Shown: positions 1 through 5,607 of the stretch, in pieces
Position numbering within the stretch: position 1 is the stretch's first letter
How the letters are laid out: each line of letters starts with the position of its first letter
From: Candidatus Gastranaerophilales bacterium
GTDB lineage: Bacteria; Cyanobacteriota; Vampirovibrionia; Gastranaerophilales; Gastranaerophilaceae
DNA length: 18,728 nucleotides
Direction: 5' to 3'
NCBI GenBank assembly: GCA_021202305.1
Contig: JAJQDG010000162.1
Coordinates: 1-18,728, forward strand
Made by a program: the position numbers and the translations under genes
Notes under the pieces: model-generated
Database searches by the model: none
Seen by the model: the letters and a program-made list of their open reading frames with translations, nothing else
Told to the model about the DNA's origin: nothing

Positions 1-371
1 GGAATACTCATTACTCTAAATTGAGCAGCTAATTCTTCTTGCTCATCTATATTTATTTTAGCTATCTTTACTCCTGGAGCTAATTCACTTTCTACTTCTT
101 CAAGGATAGGTCCTAAAGCTTTACATGGTCCACACCAATCAGCCCAGAAATCAACTAATACAGGTACATCTGATTTTAAAACCTCTTTATCAAAATTTTC
201 TTTTGCTGATTTTATTTTTTTATCCAGATTTTTAATTTTTATTCCTTTTATTAAACGGCAAAATAAAATAAAAAAGGGAATTGATAAAACTGTACACGCT
301 GATAAGATGTACATTTTAAGATAAATTGAATAAATTATAATGAATGCGTAAATTGAAACTATTAACTGCAT
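1..371 (-). CDS. Membrane-anchored thioredoxin (partial, C-terminus beyond the left edge)
   Basis: A thioredoxin-fold protein that would reduce disulfides in partner proteins. The first 123 residues are in the window. Residues 1-42 are strongly hydrophobic (segments about 2-18 and 21-39), followed by a basic stretch (RLIKGIKIK) and a thioredoxin domain from about residue 54. The active site W-C-G-P-C lies at 79-83 inside VDFWADWCGPCKALGP; the window ends at the codon expected for the conserved cis-proline. ATG at 371 is chosen because an in-frame TAA lies three codons upstream. The only other ATG (residue 20, position 314) would leave one membrane segment. No start follows the hydrophobic part, so the anchor belongs to the protein. 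The basic residues after the anchor suggest the domain faces the cytoplasm (positive-inside rule, inference). No Shine-Dalgarno site is seen. Codons such as GGA, CCA and TTA differ somewhat from the neighbours, which may reflect high expression. Confidence 0.88.
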   Translation of the reverse strand, partial: MQLIVSIYAFIIIYSIYLKMYILSACTVLSIPFFILFCRLIKGIKIKNLDKKIKSAKENFDKEVLKSDVPVLVDFWADWCGPCKALGPILEEVESELAPGVKIAKINIDEQEELAAQFRVMSI

Positions 372-374
372 AAC

Positions 375-387
375 GTGATTTTATCAC
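375..387. promoter_or_regulatory. Short perfect inverted repeat just upstream of the thioredoxin start
   Basis: GTGAT-TTT-ATCAC is a perfect 5-bp inverted repeat with a 3-bp centre. It ends 3 bp before the thioredoxin ATG on the minus strand, where a ribosome-binding site would normally sit. It could be an operator or a small hairpin masking the start. A chance palindrome in AT-rich DNA is possible. Confidence 0.25.
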
Positions 388-420
388 ATTATTAAATGAA
401 AAAACAAATTTATACATTTA

Positions 421-456
421 TGAATGCGAAAAAATTAAATTTTTCGCAAGCATTCA
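421..456 (-). terminator. Hairpin between the Clp-FtsH-like gene and the thioredoxin gene
   Basis: GCGAAAAA (426-433) pairs perfectly with TTTTTCGC (440-447) across a 6-base loop. TGAAT (421-425) pairs with ATTCA (452-456), leaving a 4-base bulge. It lies about 30 bp past the stop codon of the minus-strand protease gene. There is no clean U-tract directly after it on the minus strand (a T-run sits just before the stem instead), so it is a transcript-end candidate rather than a textbook rho-independent terminator. The spacer 372-487 holds no gene. Confidence 0.35.
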
Positions 457-487
457 AAAAAGCAGCTGAAAGCTTCCTTTTAAAGAA

Positions 488-3400
488 CTAAGCTTCATCT
501 TCAAAAAACGGCTTTTTGCCTTTTTTAGTGCTTTCCATGACAGAAAGAATATTTTTTTCAAGCGTACCAAGCTCTTGTTTTTTGTCATCGGGTTGTTTTT
601 CACGCCAGTTATTCAGTTCTTCCTTAAATTCTTTACCCGATATTATGCATTCGCCCGTGCCTACTTTTTGCCAGTATTTATCGGTAAATTCCAGAATAAA
701 TCCTTGATACGCTTCAAGAATAGAATCTGAAATATAAAGCGCGGATTTTTTGAAAGAATCAATGTCGCTTTCAATTATTTCGAGTTTTTTCTCTGAAACA
801 TCCGCGGAGCCGTCTTCTTTCCTTTTTATGTGGTCAACGCCTGTTTTAGGCCCCATTCCCATATCCATAACGGCAAACCTTGCAATGCCGTCAATGCTTT
901 GCATATCTGCTGTAATACCATAAGAACCTGTCATATTATATATGGATTTTTCAGCCGAATGCCCGCCATAGGAACAAACCATGTCGCTCATTATTTTTTC
1001 AAAGTTTATTTCTTCATTTTCTGAAGATTTGTGGAACATAGCCCCGCCAAATTCACCCCTCGGATCAAGCGTAATAAAGTTTACGACATCGGGCAGATGC
1101 CATGGGATTTGCTGTTTTTCCGCCATATCATACATAACCTGTAAACAAAGCGCATGCCCTGCTTCATGCGAAGTTACGATTTTTTTCTTTGAATCCGGAA
1201 TAAACGCGGTATTTGCCCTTCCTGTTACGGTTTGCAAATAAGCTTCCGTAAAATCGGATGAATCAATTTTATCTTTATTGCGTTCTTTTGAAACCCTGTC
1301 TACCGTTTCAAGAAGATACATTATATCAACAACGGTAAAGCCGGCTGTTGTTTCTGCAATATTTTTAATTGTTTCCTCATCTTGAATTTCAAGCCCCATT
1401 TTTTCGACATAGTAATTTAACACTTCTGTCCTTTGTTCGGTATCTTGAGGCGGGTATACCAGAATTGAATTTAAAAATTTATAGGGCTTCATAATGTTAG
1501 GGTCAATTAATTCAGGCATGTTAACAGAACCTACGACAACAAGATTTACATCTTTATTTTTTCTTGCATTATCCATTTCCGATAACAATTGCGAAAATGC
1601 TTTTTGTTCGTATATGGAGGAAACGCCGTACAGGGGGTTTGAAGCGAAGTTATCGAAATTTTCAATAAAAATCATTGCGGTTTTATTTTCGTTTACTTCT
1701 GCCTGCGCAATTGCACTTGAAACAATTTTCTTAATTTTCAATTCAGATAAGCCCGCATTCATTGAAAGCGCGTCAATATCTTTAAGTGCAAAATCTTTTG
1801 CATTTATTGTAATCATCGGTATGCCGGCTTCGCCTGCAATTGCTTCTGCGGTATGCCTTCTGCCGCCGCCGTATGAAGAACCGTCCTCTAAAAATGCTCT
1901 AAAACCTTTTGTGCCTATTTTTTTGGTTTTAATTTGCTTAACTATACTTTCGGCATCCGCTTTTGTCATGGGGCTGCCTACGATATCAGAAAGCCTTTTT
2001 CCCGTATCAAAAACTATATCTGATTGTTCTGCTTGAGTTTCGCTCAGGCCTTTTGTTTCTTTTGTATATTTTTCAACATCTTCAGGAGTTATTTCATCTT
2101 TGTCTATATAATATTTTGAAGCGCCCGATAAAAGCGCGGTTGCTTTATCAGGATAATTGCCGTCCTCAAGGGTTGTAAGTTCAATTGCTTTTAAAACTGT
2201 TTCTTTAGGGAATACTCTATTTGTTTCTTTTTCAATGAATTTCATCCCATTTTCATCAGTAAGATATTTTTTAGCATCTGCCGCATTTAAAGAAGGCAAA
2301 GTTTGAAGTGAATATTTTGACAGAATTTGGTTTAAACCGTTATTTGCCGCCATATTTGCAAGATATGTGCCGGTATCCATGGTGAATACAAAATGCATAT
2401 TTCTGTCTTTTACCTGAGCATTTTTTAATGTCTGGATATCTTCAGGCATTAATTCGCCTCCGCAGGAAGTAAACAGTTTCGTAAGGTCAGCAACCACAAC
2501 CGTTGTTCTGTCTTTATCCGGCGGCGCCGTTTTAACTTCATTTTCAAGCTCGTTTAAAAAGCCAAATGTTGCATAATCATTTAAAACGTATATATCTGTT
2601 TTTTCAGGGTCAATCCCTTTGTATTTTTGCCCGGGTTTATTTATAAGATTTGTAAAGCTTGAAATTAAATGTTTGGAAGATCCGGGGTCATCCTTATCGT
2701 AACGGGAAATCACATCGTTTCCAAGCGCAATATTTTTCCATATTGCATCAGCCTTATCATCATAAAAGCTCAGGTGATGTTTTTCTTTTTTGTAGCTTGA
2801 AGAAACCATAAGCTCTTTTTGAAGGTCAAATGAAAAAGAAATAGCCTCCCGCGCAAGCTTTCTGTTTTTGGAAGTTACGGCGGCAGAATAAAAATAGTTG
2901 TCATAAAATAATTCGCTCTGCGTTAACGTTTTGCCCATATTGTATGAATCATACAAATCGTCTATTGTATTTTTTGAAGGCTGCGGATTTGAAAGCCTGG
3001 GCGCTTTTTGCGGCGATTTATTTTTTGGATCTGCGGCAAAATTTTGAATGGTCTGTTTTATGTGTTCATCTACAACAGTGGATATTTTTGCCCTTGCTTT
3101 TTTATTTGCAAAAGAATTATCATTTTCTGAAATTAAACCTTCAACTGCATAGGGCAGCCTTAATCTGGTTTCTTCGTTTGGTTTTATTATGCCGTCGTCG
3201 AGTTCTTTTATATATTTTTTAACCTCATAAAGCGAAGCCAGATATAAATGCCACGTTTCAATTTCATCATTGCCGTATTTTTTTGCAAGTGATTTACCCC
3301 GTTCAAACAGGCTTTCAGATTCCGGAGTAAAATTTCTGTCCATTTCTCTCATTTTCATGCGATCTTGAGAATCTTTTTTTGTTCCGGTAAAAGGAACCGG

Positions 3401-3517
3401 CCAATTAATCGGATTATCGGAAGTTGTAACATAAGGCAGCTTTGCTTCTTGCTTTTTATCGCAGCTTTTATTTGAAAAAGGCGTATAGCTTATATTTTGT
3501 ACAGGATTTACTCTCAT
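488..3517 (-). CDS. Soluble M41 (FtsH-type) metalloprotease fused to Clp-like and FtsH-like pseudo-ATPase modules
   Basis: A 1009-aa chimera. Residues 63-110 resemble the Clp N-domain (FTPESESLFERGKSLAKKYG ... WHLYLASL). Residues about 290-480 resemble a ClpA/B/C D1 module, clearest at YPDKATALLSGAS (455-467), the sensor-2 region. Its Walker A position reads LNDYATFG (312-319) and its Walker B reads VVAD (341-344), so both are lost. Residues about 535-760 resemble the FtsH AAA domain, but Walker A is SSYGGGRR (547-554), Walker B is FIEN (617-620) and the arginine-finger positions are K680 and N683. Residues about 770-960 are an M41 peptidase with H-E-A-G-H at 784-788 and the likely third zinc ligand D871. 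FtsH proteins normally have two N-terminal membrane helices; none is visible here. A GGGG element sits 9 bp before the ATG. Protease activity is likely from the motifs; loss of ATP hydrolysis is inferred. Confidence 0.85.
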   Translation of the reverse strand: MRVNPVQNISYTPFSNKSCDKKQEAKLPYVTTSDNPINWPVPFTGTKKDSQDRMKMREMDRNFTPESESLFERGKSLAKKYGNDEIETWHLYLASLYEVKKYIKELDDGIIKPNEETRLRLPYAVEGLISENDNSFANKKARAKISTVVDEHIKQTIQNFAADPKNKSPQKAPRLSNPQPSKNTIDDLYDSYNMGKTLTQSELFYDNYFYSAAVTSKNRKLAREAISFSFDLQKELMVSSSYKKEKHHLSFYDDKADAIWKNIALGNDVISRYDKDDPGSSKHLISSFTNLINKPGQKYKGIDPEKTDIYVLNDYATFGFLNELENEVKTAPPDKDRTTVVVADLTKLFTSCGGELMPEDIQTLKNAQVKDRNMHFVFTMDTGTYLANMAANNGLNQILSKYSLQTLPSLNAADAKKYLTDENGMKFIEKETNRVFPKETVLKAIELTTLEDGNYPDKATALLSGASKYYIDKDEITPEDVEKYTKETKGLSETQAEQSDIVFDTGKRLSDIVGSPMTKADAESIVKQIKTKKIGTKGFRAFLEDGSSYGGGRRHTAEAIAGEAGIPMITINAKDFALKDIDALSMNAGLSELKIKKIVSSAIAQAEVNENKTAMIFIENFDNFASNPLYGVSSIYEQKAFSQLLSEMDNARKNKDVNLVVVGSVNMPELIDPNIMKPYKFLNSILVYPPQDTEQRTEVLNYYVEKMGLEIQDEETIKNIAETTAGFTVVDIMYLLETVDRVSKERNKDKIDSSDFTEAYLQTVTGRANTAFIPDSKKKIVTSHEAGHALCLQVMYDMAEKQQIPWHLPDVVNFITLDPRGEFGGAMFHKSSENEEINFEKIMSDMVCSYGGHSAEKSIYNMTGSYGITADMQSIDGIARFAVMDMGMGPKTGVDHIKRKEDGSADVSEKKLEIIESDIDSFKKSALYISDSILEAYQGFILEFTDKYWQKVGTGECIISGKEFKEELNNWREKQPDDKKQELGTLEKNILSVMESTKKGKKPFFEDEA

Positions 3518-3526
3518 TTAAAAATT

Positions 3527-3556
3527 CCCCGTTAACAGTCTTTTTTGATGTATAAC
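3527..3556 (-). promoter_or_regulatory. Candidate extended -10 promoter and Shine-Dalgarno site of the Clp-FtsH-like gene
   Basis: On the minus strand TG-T-TATACA (-10 at 3554-3549) is an extended -10 element, which would place the transcript start near 3542. No good -35 is seen. GGGG (3530-3527) lies 9 bp before the ATG at 3517 and serves as the best ribosome-binding site. The leader would be only about 25 nt. Confidence 0.4.
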
Positions 3557-3560
3557 ACAT

Positions 3561-3596
3561 GAAAATAAAAAACTTTTGCCCGTTTTGAAGGGCAAG
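3561..3596 (-). terminator. Orphan rho-independent terminator on the minus strand
   Basis: Read on the minus strand, TTGCCC (3595-3590), an 8-base loop and GGGCAA (3581-3576) form a 6-bp stem, followed by AAGTTTTTTATTTT (3575 down to 3562). This fits an intrinsic terminator. No convincing minus-strand gene lies just upstream of it, and it sits before the promoter candidate of the Clp-FtsH-like gene. It may end a small RNA or act as an insulator. Confidence 0.55.
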
Positions 3597-3779
3597 CGTT
3601 ACAAAAATTAACTTTAGAAGGGCGCATTAAAAAACCCGAAAATTGTCTGTAAAAGGATGAGCATTCGCACTCAGGCACTACGGCAAACAGCAAAGCTGCT
3701 CCTGCTTCCGCTGCAAAAGCGAAAATACTGTTTAAAACCATGCCGTGTTAATAGCCCGAATATCCGATAGAAGAAAAAA
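3597..3779 (-). other. Spacer upstream of the orphan terminator: possible small RNA or gene relic
   Basis: Part of the 285-bp divergent spacer. It ends on the minus strand at a terminator-like hairpin and contains pairable segments: ACGGCA (3680-3685) with TGCCGT (3741-3746), AACAG with CTGTT just inside, and the small hairpins CAGCAAAGCTG and CGCTGCAAAAGCG. A 69-codon open frame runs through it on the minus strand from an ATG at 3741, but it has no ribosome-binding site and reads through the terminator. I match it to no known RNA family. Confidence 0.2.
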
Positions 3780-3802
3780 ATGGCATGCTTTAAAATAAAA
3801 AT

Positions 3803-5119
3803 ATGAACATTATTGATAAATTGCTGTTTTCGCTTCATGAAACAAATCTTTTTGAACAAAATGAACAATTCATAAATTCCGCTTTCCATGGCCAGGGGCG
3901 TGCGTACATGAAAAAATGGGAAGCAGGCGTTATTCCTTATGATTTTTTAAAAATAAGCGTTAAAGAAGCGATTAATAAAATAATGAACCTTTCTGAAGGG
4001 GGCATTTTTTATGAAACTTTTCCAAATTCGATAAAAACCCCGAATTACGGAGATAAATGGGGAAGGCTTGCAAATTACATTGAAATAAATAACCGCTATT
4101 TTGCAGAAATGGAGGGCGAAAAATGCAAAAACGGAATTTTTAACATGATAAAATTGCTCCCCTGTATTCCGCCTTCTGCTTTCAGCTGGGCAAATTGCAT
4201 AATTATTTCCCAAATTTTCCCGAATATATACGGCGACGGCTTTGTTAAAGGCAAATTTGAAGAAAATTCCATATACGGAATAAAATTAAACGCGGGCTAC
4301 AGCAATAATATTATTTCGAAAGATATAAATCTTGCGCCCGAAGAACAATTGAAATGTTTTAACGAGCTTGCCCGGTTTCGCGGCATAAAAACAGGATTTA
4401 GAATGGTAATTTCTGCCGATCAGATAAAAATTGCAGATAAAAATACCGGAGATATCCCCTTTAATTGGTGCAATGAAGCACATCAGGAGCTTTTTATTAA
4501 TGAATGCACAAAGCTTGTTAATCTTGGATTTGAAGCCATGTTTATAGATTCAGCCAAACATATAGGCGGATATGACTGTATAAATTACGCAGGTGTCGGC
4601 GATTTGCCCGAATATCCGCAAATGCAGTATATTTTGTATGAAATCAGAAGGAGAAGCAAAAATAATGCTCTTAGTTTTGTCGGCGAAAAAAGCACCGATG
4701 ATTTTATGAAATACAAAAATATGGGGCTGAATGCAGGAACAGATTTTATAACGGGTGATGATTTTTATGCCGTTCGTGATTTATCGGAAAAATTAAAATA
4801 TAATAGAGATTACGCCCCCGGAGTAACTGTTGAAAACGATAATGATGAAAGCGGCATAACCTATGAACAGCGGCTAAATAGGGTATCAAGCGCGCTTTTC
4901 GGGTTTTTCAGGGCATCAGATAAACTTCCTTCTTTTATGCAGACTAATGATATTTTCCCCCTGTGCCATGACACAAATACGCACAAAATTATGATGACAA
5001 ACCCTTCTTATTCAACGGATAATACACCCCTCAGCCATTATAAAAACGGTTTTGCCGCGGAAGGGGGAGAATATAATAAAAAACTCGGGGAACTTTTTGC
5101 CCATGCGCTGCAATATTAA
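3803..5119 (+). CDS. GH13-like TIM-barrel glycoside hydrolase family protein, non-canonical
   Basis: A 438-aa protein with no signal peptide or membrane segment, hence cytoplasmic. Its C-terminal two thirds show alternating strand/helix motifs like the alpha-amylase (GH13) barrel. FIDSAKHIGGYD (247-258) resembles GH13 region II, with D249 at the nucleophile position followed by K-H. FVGEKS (292-297) resembles region III, with acid/base candidate E295. CHDTNTH (388-394) resembles region IV, with D390. GIKTGFRMV (194-202) resembles the region I strand, but its usual aspartate is R200. The region II arginine two residues before the nucleophile is F247. An inactive or altered enzyme acting on alpha-glucans or a related sugar is possible, and the family call is by motif only. 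No Shine-Dalgarno site is seen. An 8-codon frame from ATG 3780 ends in TGA overlapping this start (ATGA). A strong terminator follows. A different TIM-barrel family is the main alternative. Confidence 0.6.
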   Translation: MNIIDKLLFSLHETNLFEQNEQFINSAFHGQGRAYMKKWEAGVIPYDFLKISVKEAINKIMNLSEGGIFYETFPNSIKTPNYGDKWGRLANYIEINNRYFAEMEGEKCKNGIFNMIKLLPCIPPSAFSWANCIIISQIFPNIYGDGFVKGKFEENSIYGIKLNAGYSNNIISKDINLAPEEQLKCFNELARFRGIKTGFRMVISADQIKIADKNTGDIPFNWCNEAHQELFINECTKLVNLGFEAMFIDSAKHIGGYDCINYAGVGDLPEYPQMQYILYEIRRRSKNNALSFVGEKSTDDFMKYKNMGLNAGTDFITGDDFYAVRDLSEKLKYNRDYAPGVTVENDNDESGITYEQRLNRVSSALFGFFRASDKLPSFMQTNDIFPLCHDTNTHKIMMTNPSYSTDNTPLSHYKNGFAAEGGEYNKKLGELFAHALQY

Positions 5120-5211
5120 AATTTGTACAGAAGGATATTTTAAAAACCTAAAATGCAGGATTAAACTTACGCACCGGCTCCCGCGCTTTTTAAAGTAAAC
5201 ACATAAAGAAA

Positions 5212-5242
5212 AAGCTTCCTTTTTTGGAAGCTTAATTTTTTT
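5212..5242 (+). terminator. Rho-independent terminator after the GH13-like gene
   Basis: AAGCTTCC (5212-5219), a six-T loop and GGAAGCTT (5226-5233) form a perfect 8-bp stem, followed by AATTTTTTT. It lies about 90 bp past the stop of the GH13-like gene and isolates it from the pilin operon. Confidence 0.8.
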
Positions 5243-5247
5243 CTTTG

Positions 5248-5370
5248 TCCTCATTTGGTGGTGGTTTTTAGGTTTCTCTCATTTTCTCTCTTTTGTGGTT
5301 TTCTCTCTTTTTTCTCTCTTTTTTGCGGTGCGGATTATTATTCCGCTTTCTCTCTTATTTATCCTCATTT
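5248..5370 (+). repeat. Pyrimidine-rich tract with five TTTCTCTC copies
   Basis: TTTCTCTC occurs at 5273, 5283, 5300, 5311 and 5347 within a T/C-rich stretch that is nearly free of A. The tract is bracketed by two copies of TCCTCATTT (5248-5256 and 5362-5370). A small palindrome, GCGGA (5330-5334) with TCCGC (5342-5346), sits inside. It occupies the front of the 488-bp gene-free spacer 5120-5607, about 100 bp before the operon promoter. It could be a protein-binding array or simple-sequence drift. Apart from the terminator before it and the promoter after it, I see nothing else in this spacer. Confidence 0.6.
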
Positions 5371-5470
5371 AGCTTATTTGTTTCTTGTATCTATATAAAG
5401 TTTTTTATTTAAAAATTATTGCTTTTTTATATACTTTTTACTTAATATTTCTTCATATATGTAAATTTTA

Positions 5471-5499
5471 TTGAAATTAGTGCCGAAATAAATTATACT
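5471..5499 (+). promoter_or_regulatory. Sigma-70-type promoter of the prepilin-recG operon
   Basis: TTGAAA (5471-5476) and TATACT (5494-5499) are separated by exactly 17 bp, a near-consensus housekeeping promoter. The transcript start would be near 5506, giving a leader of about 100 nt. It is the only strong promoter seen before the four-gene unit. Confidence 0.65.
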
Positions 5500-5569
5500 T
5501 AAAATATCTGAAATTAAAAAAATATATCGGCTTTTAAGCGCTGTTAATCTTAGTAAAATGCCGTTTAAA

Positions 5570-5600
5570 TCAAATTGTTTGGCTTAATTTGAATCGGGTA
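5570..5600 (+). promoter_or_regulatory. Leader hairpin next to the ribosome-binding site of the first prepilin
   Basis: TCAAATT (5570-5576) pairs with AATTTGA (5586-5592) across a 9-base loop. A modest Shine-Dalgarno-like GGGT follows at 5596-5599, 8 bp before the ATG at 5608. The stem is all A/T except one pair, so any regulatory effect would be weak. Confidence 0.3.
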
Positions 5601-5607
5601 GTATAAA

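Noticed and set aside
1..371. Horizontal transfer of the thioredoxin gene based on codon use
   Set aside because: Highly expressed thioredoxins often use favoured codons, and too little sequence is present to judge.
3690..3720. SRP RNA-like GGAA loop (GCGGAAGCAGGAGCAGC on the minus strand)
   Set aside because: The conserved AGG on the 5' side and the GGAAGGAGCAG spacing of SRP RNA domain IV are missing.
3532..3741. A 69-codon minus-strand open frame (M-V-L-N-S-I-F-A-F ...)
   Set aside because: It has no ribosome-binding site, runs through a terminator-like hairpin and matches no family I know. It is noted only as part of the spacer.
3670..3750. Possible cyclic-di-GMP riboswitch (GGCAAAC on the plus strand)
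   Set aside because: The second conserved block (GACGCAAAGCC) and the receptor layout are absent.
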